Positions 14,969-22,891 of a stretch of 33,180 nucleotides of DNA are shown here, piece after piece. The stretch comes from Cytophagaceae bacterium (GTDB lineage Bacteria > Bacteroidota > Bacteroidia > Cytophagales > Flexibacteraceae): NCBI GenBank assembly GCA_947441055.1, contig CANETC010000015.1, positions 1-33,180 on the forward strand. Reading direction: 5' to 3'. The notes under the pieces are model-generated. The model was not told where the DNA came from. It searched no databases and was given only the letters and a program-made list of their open reading frames with translations. Each line of letters starts with the position of its first letter. Within the stretch, counting starts at the first letter, position 1. A program made the translations under genes and the position numbers.

Positions 14969-16156
14969 TTAAACCCGCTCGATGACCATCGCTGAGGAGC
15001 CTCCTCCCCCATTGCAAATGCCCACAACGCCATACTTTCCGCCTTTGGCCGAAAGCACATTGCAAAGTGTGGTGATGATTCTTGCGCCAGATGCCCCGAG
15101 TGGGTGGCCCAATGAAACCGCACCTCCGGAAACATTCATTTTTTCATCCGGCACCCCAAGAATTTTCTCGAAAACCAGTGGCACCACAGAGAAGGCCTCA
15201 TTGATTTCGAAGTAGTCCATGTCTGCAAGGGTAAGTCCGCCGAGGGCAATTGCCTTTGGCACCGAAAGCGTTGGGGCAGTGGTAAACCATTCTGGTGCAT
15301 GCTCGCCGTCTGAGAACGAAACAATTCTTGCAATGGGCTGAAGTCCAAGACGCTTAACAGCATCTTCACTTGCAAGAATTAAAGCAGATGCGCCATCGTT
15401 AATGGTGGAAGCATTTGCAGCTGTTACCGTTCCATCCGGAGTGAAAGCTGGTCTGAGTCCGGGGATTTTATCGAAAAATACATTCTTAAATTCCTCGTCC
15501 TCAGTAAGCATCATTGGTTCACCTTTTTTCTGAGGGATGGCCACAGGCACAATTTCATTGAGGAAATGTCCGGAAGCCGCAGAAGCTGCTGATTTCTTAT
15601 AAGAATTGATGGCGAAATTGTCCTGGTCTTCACGGCTGATGCCATATTTGGCGGCAGTTGCATCCGCAAAAACACCCATGGCTTTGCGCTGATACACATC
15701 CTGAAGGCCATCTTTTTCAAGGCCATCCACGAGTTCGCCATTGCCGTATTTATACCCAAAACGGGCCTTGGGAATGTAATAAGGAATATTGCTCATGCTT
15801 TCCATTCCACCAACAGCCACCACATCGGCTTGACCAAGCATAATTGCCTGAGCGCCATACATGGCCGCCTTGGTTCCGGAAGCGCAAACTTTGTTCACGG
15901 TTGTGCAAGGAACGGTATCCGGAATACCAGCAGCAAGGGCCGCCTGACGGGCAGGAGCCTGGCCAAGGTTGGAGGAAACCACATTTCCCATAATGACTTC
16001 CTGAACCTCTGTTGCCGGGATGCCTGCCTTTTCTAGGGCACCTTTCAGGGCAAATCCGCCGAGCTGAATGGCTGTAAATGGACTAAGAATTCCGCCGAAA
16101 CTGCCAATTGGCGTGCGCATGGCGGAGACAATGTAAACGGTTTTAGTATTACTCAT
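14969..16156 (-). CDS. Thiolase (acetyl-CoA C-acetyltransferase)
   Basis: A 395-residue type II thiolase condensing or cleaving acyl-CoA with acetyl-CoA. The acylated cysteine is C91 in NKVCASGTKA, the catalytic His is H351 in GHPLGASGAR, and the second Cys is C381 in CNGGGGSSAM. The NEAFSVVP motif (319-326) is that of the acetoacetyl-CoA thiolase/acetyl-CoA acetyltransferase branch. Length and N-terminus (TVYIVSAMRTPIGSFGG) are standard. No beta-oxidation partner genes are in the window, so whether it works in degradation, ketone-body use or synthesis cannot be told. It starts 22 bases after the phosphatase stop and is followed 8 bases later by the hydrolase. Confidence 0.95.
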   Translation of the reverse strand: MSNTKTVYIVSAMRTPIGSFGGILSPFTAIQLGGFALKGALEKAGIPATEVQEVIMGNVVSSNLGQAPARQAALAAGIPDTVPCTTVNKVCASGTKAAMYGAQAIMLGQADVVAVGGMESMSNIPYYIPKARFGYKYGNGELVDGLEKDGLQDVYQRKAMGVFADATAAKYGISREDQDNFAINSYKKSAASAASGHFLNEIVPVAIPQKKGEPMMLTEDEEFKNVFFDKIPGLRPAFTPDGTVTAANASTINDGASALILASEDAVKRLGLQPIARIVSFSDGEHAPEWFTTAPTLSVPKAIALGGLTLADMDYFEINEAFSVVPLVFEKILGVPDEKMNVSGGAVSLGHPLGASGARIITTLCNVLSAKGGKYGVVGICNGGGGSSAMVIERV

Positions 16157-16178
16157 TTAGTGTATAATTATTAAAAGT

Positions 16179-17087
16179 TCAATTAGGTGACGAATAAGTT
16201 GGGATTTGATCCTTCACAATCTGGTATTGAGTTTCCAGAATGCCATCCTTCAGACCGAGATCCGGAATTACAATCTTTTTTGCTTTGGCCAACTGCATGG
16301 TTTGCAGGTAAATTTCCGAAGCGGGAACGATTACATCTGCCCGATCCGGATTGAGCATCAGCTGATGAATCCGCTCTTCCACACTCATGCGCGAAACCAT
16401 CAAATGCACCTCCTGCAGCTCTGAAAGGGTTAAAGACTTCAATTTCTTTTTCTTGAGTCCGCAAAGGTCGTAAAGCTTTGAAATGTTTCCACCTGTTCCA
16501 ATGGCAGTTACCGGCATGGGTAAGTGGTGCATATTTTTCTTCAACCAGGATTCCATATGAAGCCATTCAGAAGTAGAAATTCCGCCAGACATATTTCGAA
16601 CAGAACCAAGTTTAAATGACTCTGAGGCGAGTTTTTCTTTGTCGTTATAAATGTTTAGTTCGGTACTTCCGCCGCCCACATCAATGTGAATGAAAGTTCC
16701 ATTTTCTACAAAACGGGACAGAGCCAGGCCCAGCAGGGCTGCTTCTTCTTCACCACTGATCACATCAATCTGAATTCCAGTTTCGGCCAGCGTTCTTTTC
16801 GCCAGTTCAGGTCCGTTTTTCGCATCCCGGAAAGCGGAAGTTGCGCATACACGGTAAGCCGAAACTTCATACAAATCCAGCATGATGCTGAATGCTTTCA
16901 TCAGGGCGACAAACTTTTCGGAGGTTTGCGGAAGAACACTTCCAGAATTGAAAACATCCTGACCAAGTCGAAGCGGAAACCGAATGTACTCCAGGTTTTT
17001 GATGGTATCCTTTCCGTTGTAGCGGATTAGGGTAGAAACCTGAAGTCGGATGGCATTGGAGCCAATGTCTACGGCGGCGATTCTCAT
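16179..17087 (-). CDS. Ppx/GppA-family phosphatase
   Basis: A 302-residue member of the ASKHA-fold exopolyphosphatase/guanosine pentaphosphatase family. Motifs are AAVDIGSNAIRL (4-15), SGEEEA (111-116, holding the likely catalytic Glu), the phosphate-binding DVGGGSTE (136-143) and GTGGN (197-201). It is the short form of about 300 residues without the C-terminal HD domain of the roughly 500-residue enterobacterial enzymes. It should hydrolyse polyphosphate or pppGpp; which one cannot be decided here. The frame extends upstream to 17180, but the ATG at 17087 directly precedes the first beta strand. It is the first gene of the minus-strand operon and is divergent from the isomerase operon across 181 bases. 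Confidence 0.93.
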   Translation of the reverse strand: MRIAAVDIGSNAIRLQVSTLIRYNGKDTIKNLEYIRFPLRLGQDVFNSGSVLPQTSEKFVALMKAFSIMLDLYEVSAYRVCATSAFRDAKNGPELAKRTLAETGIQIDVISGEEEAALLGLALSRFVENGTFIHIDVGGGSTELNIYNDKEKLASESFKLGSVRNMSGGISTSEWLHMESWLKKNMHHLPMPVTAIGTGGNISKLYDLCGLKKKKLKSLTLSELQEVHLMVSRMSVEERIHQLMLNPDRADVIVPASEIYLQTMQLAKAKKIVIPDLGLKDGILETQYQIVKDQIPTYSSPN

Positions 17088-17268
17088 TGAAAATTGGATT
17101 GCAAAGAAAGTAAAGAAAATCGCCTTTCCCCAAAACCATGACAAGCCAATTAAGAAGCAGCAAAGCAACAAGGCGGTCACTTTATTAAGTCAAATTTGTA
17201 CTACCAATTGAACTCCTTTTTTCTTATCCTTGCACCACAATTTTTATGGACAAAGAGTAAACAAAAAT

Positions 17269-19608
17269 ATGTTGATTCTCAGAAGTTTGCCTTTCATTTT
17301 TTTGATGCCATTGTTGGCCTCAATTCCTTCTCAGGCACAGAAAAAAGCAGCGACCCCAAAAAAACCTGCCAGCAAATCCCTTGCTGCAGCCATTTCCGAA
17401 GATGAAAAATCCATCATTAGCATCGGAAAAACGGCCGTACCATTCCGCGAATTCAGGTATGTGTACAACAAAAACAACTCCAACGCCTCCGATGCCAACA
17501 CTGAAAAAAGTGTGAAGGAATATGTGGACCTTTATGTGAACTTCAAGTTGAAAGTAATGGATGCTGAAAAAGAAGGCCTCGACACCACAAACTCTTTTAA
17601 ACGCGAACTCGAAGGTTACCGCAAGCAATTGGCCAAGCCTTATCTCACAGATAAATCCGTTACTCAAAAGCTTGTAAATGAAGCTTATGAGCGAATGAAA
17701 GAGGAAGTAAGCGCTGCCCACATCCTAGTTAAATGCGACCCTAAGGCAGATCCAAAAGACACCCTTTCGGCTTACAACAAAATCATGGATTTGAGGAGAA
17801 GAATCCTCGGTGGTGAATCTTTTGAAAAAGTGGCCAAAGAAAATTCAGAAGATCCTTCTGCAAAGTACAACGATGGCAATCTTGGTTACTTTACTGCCAT
17901 GCAGATGGTTTATCCATTTGAGGATGCCTCATACAAAACTGCAAAAGGGTCTATTTCAAGCCCAATTCGCACACAGTTTGGCTATCATATTCTAAAAGTT
18001 CTTGACCGCAGACCATCTCAGGGTCAGGTAACTGCGGCCCACATTATGGTGAACGCAAATCCTGGAATGCCTGCAGAAGATTCAATCGCAGCAAGAAAAA
18101 AGATTTACGACATCTATGACAAACTCAAAAAAGGCGGAAATTTTTCCAGCCTTGTCCTTGAGTTTTCAGACCATTCCGGTTCAAAAACTAAAGGTGGTAT
18201 TTTGCCTCCATTCGGAACTGGCACAATGACTCCTTCATTTGAGAATGCAACCTTCGCACTGAAAGATACAGGTAAGTACTCAGAGCCTTTCCAAACACCT
18301 TATGGATGGCATATTGTGAAGTTGGTGAACCGCAAAACCCTTGAACCATTTGAGGAACTTAAATCTTCATTGGAGAGCAAAGTTTCCAAAGATTCAAGAT
18401 CTGAACTCAACAGAACCTATTTGATTGCCAAGCTTCGCAAAGAAAATGGCATTACAGAAAACAAAGTGCTAATGGCGTATGCTTTCTCAAAAGCCGACAC
18501 CAATCTTGCCAATGGAAAGTGGAAATTTGACATGGCGGACAAAAAACTTGATGAAAAGATTATGAGCATCAAGGAAAAGAAATTTACACTTCGTGATTTT
18601 TGGAAATACGCCGAGAAAAAGCAGCAGGTAACTCAATCCAAGGCACTCGATTATCAAATGAAACTTCTTTTCAATGATTTTTCTGATGAGTGTGTTCTGG
18701 ATTATGAAGAAAGTCACCTTGCAGATAAGTACGAAGACTACCGCATGCTTGTAAAGGAGTACCGCGACGGCATTCTGCTCTTTACCTTAATGGATCAGAA
18801 AGTTTGGACCAAAGCACTTGAAGACACTACCGGGCTGAAAAAATTCCATAGTACCAACGCAAGTAAATATGCTTGGAACGAGCGAGTTAAAGCCACCATT
18901 TATTCTTGCGCCAATGCAAAAGTGCTTGACAATGTAAGAGCAAAATTATCTCAGGGTAAGTTTGAAGTCACAGACCTGAAATTTGATGCAATCCGTTTTG
19001 TTGCAAAAAATTCTTTTCAGGGAATGAGCAATGTAATTTCATTGAAAGCCCATTCAGACAACCTCAAACGCGACAAATCACTTTCAGTAGAAATTTCAGG
19101 ATTTGCTGCCAAAGATGAAAAATCATCTGTAGCCTTGAAGCGCGCCAACCATGTTGCAGATTCGCTGGTAGCTCTTGGCATAGACAGAAGCCGAATTTCG
19201 GTGAGAGATTCCGGAAAAACCCACTTCCTTGCCACTGAAGGCGAAAGTCGCAGAGTGACATTTAAAGTGTTTTCCAACTCTCCGAAAATTATGGAAAGAC
19301 TGGCATCCGCTGCAGAACCGCTCAGTTTGAATTTGACCGAAGGTTTGTTTCAAAAAGAAGAAAACAAGACGCTTGACATGCTAAAAACATGGAAGCCTGG
19401 AACCTATACGGTTGAGAATAATGGCCGGTTGAACTACATCGTAGTGGATGCCATTGAAAGCCCAAGGACTAAAACCTTTGAGGAAGCAAGAGGAGCCGTT
19501 ATTTCTGATTACCAGAACTTCTTGGAAAAGGAATGGATTGACAGCATGAAAGCCAAAAACACCATTGCCATCGACGAAGCACTTGTAAAAAAGTTGATTA
19601 CCAAGTAA
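17269..19608 (+). CDS. Exported parvulin-type peptidyl-prolyl isomerase with possible OmpA-like insert
   Basis: A 779-residue periplasmic folding factor. A signal peptide (MLILRSLPFIFLMPLLASIP-SQAQ) is followed by an N-terminal chaperone-like region. Two PpiC/rotamase domains lie at about 147-245 (AAHILVK, FGYHILKVLD) and 254-353 (AAHIMV, YGWHIVKLV). The long C-terminal half is helical and ends in TFEEARGAVISDYQNFLEKEW, typical of Bacteroidota isomerases of this type. Residues about 590-670 read like a degenerate OmpA C-terminal domain (RANHVADSLVALGIDRSRI, then SRRVTFKVF), which I do not expect in this family. The frame is open to a TTG at 17230, but the ATG at 17269 starts the signal peptide. 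First gene of a four-gene operon with a second isomerase, MoxR and LspA. Likely clients are outer-membrane or surface proteins. Confidence 0.9.
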   Translation: MLILRSLPFIFLMPLLASIPSQAQKKAATPKKPASKSLAAAISEDEKSIISIGKTAVPFREFRYVYNKNNSNASDANTEKSVKEYVDLYVNFKLKVMDAEKEGLDTTNSFKRELEGYRKQLAKPYLTDKSVTQKLVNEAYERMKEEVSAAHILVKCDPKADPKDTLSAYNKIMDLRRRILGGESFEKVAKENSEDPSAKYNDGNLGYFTAMQMVYPFEDASYKTAKGSISSPIRTQFGYHILKVLDRRPSQGQVTAAHIMVNANPGMPAEDSIAARKKIYDIYDKLKKGGNFSSLVLEFSDHSGSKTKGGILPPFGTGTMTPSFENATFALKDTGKYSEPFQTPYGWHIVKLVNRKTLEPFEELKSSLESKVSKDSRSELNRTYLIAKLRKENGITENKVLMAYAFSKADTNLANGKWKFDMADKKLDEKIMSIKEKKFTLRDFWKYAEKKQQVTQSKALDYQMKLLFNDFSDECVLDYEESHLADKYEDYRMLVKEYRDGILLFTLMDQKVWTKALEDTTGLKKFHSTNASKYAWNERVKATIYSCANAKVLDNVRAKLSQGKFEVTDLKFDAIRFVAKNSFQGMSNVISLKAHSDNLKRDKSLSVEISGFAAKDEKSSVALKRANHVADSLVALGIDRSRISVRDSGKTHFLATEGESRRVTFKVFSNSPKIMERLASAAEPLSLNLTEGLFQKEENKTLDMLKTWKPGTYTVENNGRLNYIVVDAIESPRTKTFEEARGAVISDYQNFLEKEWIDSMKAKNTIAIDEALVKKLITK

Positions 19609-19634
19609 TTCCAGAAAAACACAAAAGCACAATG

Positions 19635-19667
19635 GGCGAGCCTCCTGCAGGTTCGCCTTTGTCGTTT
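19635..19667 (+). terminator. Weak terminator or attenuator between the two isomerases
   Basis: GGCGAGCCT at 19635-19643 pairs with AGGTTCGCC at 19649-19657 with one G-U pair around a CCTGC loop. The following TTTGTCGTTT is only moderately T-rich. It could partly reduce transcription of the downstream genes rather than end it. Confidence 0.45.
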
Positions 19668-19678
19668 AAAAAACCCGA

Positions 19679-21052
19679 ATGACGATTAAGAAAAAAACAG
19701 TCTTTCTTCTTCAATCAGCTTCCATTTTGCTGATGACATTATTGGGTGCGCCTTGTATGTCACAATATACAGGCAACCCGGTAGCAGATAAGATTGTGGC
19801 TAGGGTAGACAATCAGATTCTCCTTAAATCAGAGGTAGAGCTGGGCTATCTTCAGGCAAAGCAACAAAATCAGGGAGTTCCCAGCGCTACGCTGAAATGC
19901 AAGGTTTTTGAACAATTGCTCATCAATAAGATGATGCTTGCCAAGGCGGACATTGATTCCGTAACGGTGGAAGACAATGTTCTCGAAGACCAGCTTGGCA
20001 GGCGAATGGCTTACATGATTCAGGCCATAGGTTCGAAGGAAAAGCTGGAAGAATATTATAAGAAATCCATCGAGCAGTTTAAGGCAGAGCTAAAAAAAGA
20101 AGTGCGCGATCAGCTGCTGGTTCAAAAAATCCAGGAAGGCATCAGTAAGAACATTAAAGTTACCCCCAACGAGGTAAAGCGATTTTTTAATGAAATTCCG
20201 AAAGACTCGCTTCCATTTTTTTCTACCGAAGTGGAAGTTGGGCAGATAATTCGCTTTAGCCAGGTAAGCAGAAAAAGCAAGCAAGTAGCCCGCCAAAAAC
20301 TGGAAGACCTTAAAGCAAGGATTCAGAACGGCGAGGATTTTAGTTTTCTGGCCAGGGCCTATTCTCAGGATCCGGGCTCTGCCAAAGAAGGAGGCAGTCT
20401 GGGATTTTGGGCCAAGGGAGCCATGGTTCCCGAATACGAATCAGCGGCATTAAAACTTGAGCCTTTGGGACTTAGCGAAATCGTTGAATCCGCTTTTGGT
20501 TACCACCTGATTCAACTGATTGAGAAAAAAGGAAATGAATACAATTCCCGGCACATTCTCATCAGACCAGAATCGGATGAAGAAGACCAAATGGCGGCGT
20601 TTCACAAATTGGACAGCATCCGTACAGCTTTGATGGCTGACAGCATAAGTTTTGGTGAGGCTGCTAAGAAGTTTTCCGAAGACAAGGAAACCGCATCCAA
20701 TGGTGGATTTTTTACAGACCCACAAACCGGAAGTACCCGAATCGCAACAGAAAACCTTGATCCGGGTATTTTCTTCACCATCGATACTCTAAAGCCAGGC
20801 CAGTACACAAAAGCACTTCCATACAAAACAGAAGACGGAAAACGCGGCGCCAGAATCTTGTATTTCAAAAGCAAATTGCTGCCTCATGAAGCCAATCTTG
20901 CCCAGGATTATCAGAAAATTCAGGCAGCAACATTGGAAAAAAAGAAATCTGAAAATGTGAAAAAATGGTTTCGCAGGACAAAATCAGAAGTCTTCATCAG
21001 CCGTGATAAGGATTACGGTGATTGTGAAATTCTAAAGGAAGAGGAATTATAA
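19679..21052 (+). CDS. SurA-like periplasmic peptidyl-prolyl isomerase
   Basis: A 457-residue SurA-type chaperone and isomerase for outer-membrane protein assembly. An N-terminal export signal (MTIKKKTVFLLQSASILLMT, cleavage near MSQ at 27-29) precedes the SurA N-terminal helical domain (ADKIVARVDNQILLKSEVE, 36-54). Two parvulin domains follow, at about 183-281 (EVEVGQIIRF, GFWAKGAMVPEYESA, SAFGYHLIQL) and about 288-397 (YNSRHILIRP, NGGFF). The first is the better conserved. The short C-terminal tail is basic, then acidic. It lies 70 bases after the first isomerase and 11 bases before moxR. Confidence 0.93.
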   Translation: MTIKKKTVFLLQSASILLMTLLGAPCMSQYTGNPVADKIVARVDNQILLKSEVELGYLQAKQQNQGVPSATLKCKVFEQLLINKMMLAKADIDSVTVEDNVLEDQLGRRMAYMIQAIGSKEKLEEYYKKSIEQFKAELKKEVRDQLLVQKIQEGISKNIKVTPNEVKRFFNEIPKDSLPFFSTEVEVGQIIRFSQVSRKSKQVARQKLEDLKARIQNGEDFSFLARAYSQDPGSAKEGGSLGFWAKGAMVPEYESAALKLEPLGLSEIVESAFGYHLIQLIEKKGNEYNSRHILIRPESDEEDQMAAFHKLDSIRTALMADSISFGEAAKKFSEDKETASNGGFFTDPQTGSTRIATENLDPGIFFTIDTLKPGQYTKALPYKTEDGKRGARILYFKSKLLPHEANLAQDYQKIQAATLEKKKSENVKKWFRRTKSEVFISRDKDYGDCEILKEEEL

Positions 21053-21063
21053 ATTATTAAAAA

Positions 21064-22026
21064 ATGAACTGGAGAGATGACGGAGAAGCAGCACAGGCAC
21101 TTAACCAATCCTTTGCTGAACTCGAAAAAGAAATAGGCAAAGTAGTAATCGGCCAGCAGGCAGTTGTTCGGTCACTGTTGATTTCTATATTTTCTCAGGG
21201 CCATAGCCTGCTGGTGGGCGTGCCCGGACTTGCGAAAACCCTATTGATCCAAACCGTTTCCCGTGCATTGGATCTGAGCTTCAACAGGATTCAGTTTACA
21301 CCGGATCTTATGCCTTCTGACATTGTGGGATCTGAGACCATGGACCAGAACCGGAATTTCAAGTTCATGCAAGGGCCAATTTTTGCAAACATCATTCTGG
21401 CCGATGAAATTAACCGGACACCGCCTAAAACCCAGGCGGCACTTCTGGAATCCATGCAGGAATATGCAGTAACAGTTGCTGGACAGAAATACCCACTCGA
21501 ACGCCCGTTTTTTGTACTGGCTACACAAAACCCCATTGAGCAGGAAGGAACCTATCCCCTACCAGAAGCCCAGCTCGACCGATTTATGTTTAACCTCAAT
21601 GTTGGTTACCCAAGTTTTGAGGATGAGGTAAGAATTGTAGAAGCCACTACTACCGACAAAATAGAAGATGTACGGAAAGTGATGGGCAAGCAGGAAATCA
21701 TTGCATTTCAGCAATTGGTTCGCCGCGTGCCTGTTACGCGCAATGTAACTGAATATGCAGTTCGACTGGCATCCAAAACGCGTCCGGGAACAGACACAGC
21801 CGCTCCGGAAGCCAACCAGTTTTTAGAATGGGGTGCAGGTCCGAGGGCATCTCAAAACCTAATACTTGCAGCGAAATGCCACTCTTTAATGGCCGGAAAA
21901 TTTTCCCCGGACATCGAAGATGTGCGCGCCATATGTTTGGAAGTACTTCGCCACAGGGTTGTCCGCAATTTTAAGGCCGAGGCCGAAGGCCACAGCGTGG
22001 AGGACATTATCAAACGCATGCTCTAA
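21064..22026 (+). CDS. MoxR-family AAA+ ATPase
   Basis: A 320-residue cytoplasmic MoxR-type AAA+ ATPase. Walker A is GVPGLAKT (52-59), Walker B is IILADE (110-115), sensor 1 is N156 in ATQNPIEQEG, and the likely arginine finger is R173 in PEAQLDRFMF. MoxR proteins act as chaperones that mature partner complexes, often with VWA-domain proteins; no VWA gene follows here, lspA does. The ATG lies 11 bases after the SurA-like gene. Confidence 0.94.
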   Translation: MNWRDDGEAAQALNQSFAELEKEIGKVVIGQQAVVRSLLISIFSQGHSLLVGVPGLAKTLLIQTVSRALDLSFNRIQFTPDLMPSDIVGSETMDQNRNFKFMQGPIFANIILADEINRTPPKTQAALLESMQEYAVTVAGQKYPLERPFFVLATQNPIEQEGTYPLPEAQLDRFMFNLNVGYPSFEDEVRIVEATTTDKIEDVRKVMGKQEIIAFQQLVRRVPVTRNVTEYAVRLASKTRPGTDTAAPEANQFLEWGAGPRASQNLILAAKCHSLMAGKFSPDIEDVRAICLEVLRHRVVRNFKAEAEGHSVEDIIKRML

Positions 22027-22031
22027 GAATT

Positions 22032-22637
22032 TTGAATCCCTATTTACGGTATTTCGGAATCAGCCTACTGGTTCTTTTGGTAGACCAGGCAACCAAGATG
22101 CTGGTTTATTACAATATGGAATATGGTCTCCAAGGCCAAATCATATTGATGGGCGATTGGCTCAAATTGCATTATACACTTAATCCCGGAATGGCATTTG
22201 GCCTGCAATTGGGAGGGGATAATGGCAAACTTATGCTGACTTCCTTCAGGATTGTTGCGATGGCGGGCATTTCCTGGTATATGGTGCAATTGATAAAAAA
22301 ACAAATGCAAACCGCATACATCACTTGCATGGCCCTTATTCTGGGAGGAGCCGTTGGCAATCTTTTCGATTCAGTCTTTTATGGCGTTTTGTTGGGCAAT
22401 GCCCCAGAAGGAAGTCCGAGTCCATGGCTTCATGGCCAGGTAATCGATATGATTTACTTCGACATTTGGGAAGGATTTCTACCGGATTGGATTCCCATGT
22501 TCGGTGGCGAGTACTATGCCTTCTGGCCGATTTTCAATGTGGCAGATGCCACCATTTTTACTTCCATTGCCTGCCTGATGATTTTTGGTGGGAAGTGGAC
22601 GGTAAACAATGATTTAGAAACAAGCGGAGGTAAGTAA
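22032..22637 (+). CDS. lspA: Lipoprotein signal peptidase II
   Basis: A 201-residue inner-membrane aspartyl protease that removes the signal peptide of prolipoproteins after lipid attachment. Transmembrane segments lie at about 5-23, 68-88, 95-118 and 165-186. Family motifs are D18 (LVDQATK), N51 (YTLNPGMAFG), GGAVGNLFD (105-113), and the catalytic Asp pair D139 (HGQVIDMIYFD) and D172 (FNVADATI). The inserted loop between 122 and 165 (NAPEGSP, FLPDWIPMFGGEYY) is the long form typical of Bacteroidota. The start is TTG at 22032, 5 bases after the moxR stop. The next ATG (residue 23) would remove the first transmembrane segment and D18, so the TTG is preferred. Confidence 0.96.
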   Translation: MNPYLRYFGISLLVLLVDQATKMLVYYNMEYGLQGQIILMGDWLKLHYTLNPGMAFGLQLGGDNGKLMLTSFRIVAMAGISWYMVQLIKKQMQTAYITCMALILGGAVGNLFDSVFYGVLLGNAPEGSPSPWLHGQVIDMIYFDIWEGFLPDWIPMFGGEYYAFWPIFNVADATIFTSIACLMIFGGKWTVNNDLETSGGK

Positions 22638-22802
22638 GCCTTATCATCAATTTTAGATTCTTCCTCACATGAAGGAAAAAGCCGGGAATACATCTGGCTG
22701 GGAATTTGCTTTCTGGCTCTCAGAATTATTCTTTCCATGGCATTTTATCCAGATTCCTCCCAGCATTTAACGGCAATAAATCCATCTTTCAGAAGGGCGT
22801 AA
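22638..22802 (+). other. Possible membrane-protein remnant after lspA
   Basis: An open frame of 54 codons continues in the lspA frame past its stop, without an ATG near its beginning. It contains the hydrophobic stretch YIWLGICFLALRIILSMAF and then polar sequence before a TAA at 22800-22802. It may be the broken N-terminus of a lost membrane protein, or chance. I do not recognise it. Confidence 0.2.
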
Positions 22803-22841
22803 AATCAAGTCAGCAACAATAGGATTGAATGGAGAAAAAGA

Positions 22842-22870
22842 AAAAGGCCATCTTTTCGGAATGGCCTTTT
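22842..22870. terminator. Bidirectional terminator between lspA operon and giant gene
   Basis: AAAAGGCCAT at 22842-22851 and its perfect complement ATGGCCTTTT at 22861-22870 enclose a 9-base loop. On the minus strand the stem is followed by a T-rich tract (T5, C, T5), so it ends the giant gene 21 bases after its stop. On the plus strand the T-run is short, but it is the only terminator candidate for the isomerase-moxR-lspA operon. Confidence 0.85.
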
Positions 22871-22891
22871 CAATCTAAACTGCGAATTGGG

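Noticed and set aside
17088-17180. Upstream extension of the Ppx/GppA gene with a hydrophobic N-terminus that could mimic a signal peptide
   Set aside because: The family begins directly with the first beta strand (MRIAAVDIGSN) and is cytoplasmic; the extension lies in the intergenic region.
17195-17232. Promoter candidate (TTTG or TTG with TATCCTTG) before the first isomerase
   Set aside because: Spacers of 26 or 14 bases do not fit the 17-23 range, and the -7 box has a mismatch.
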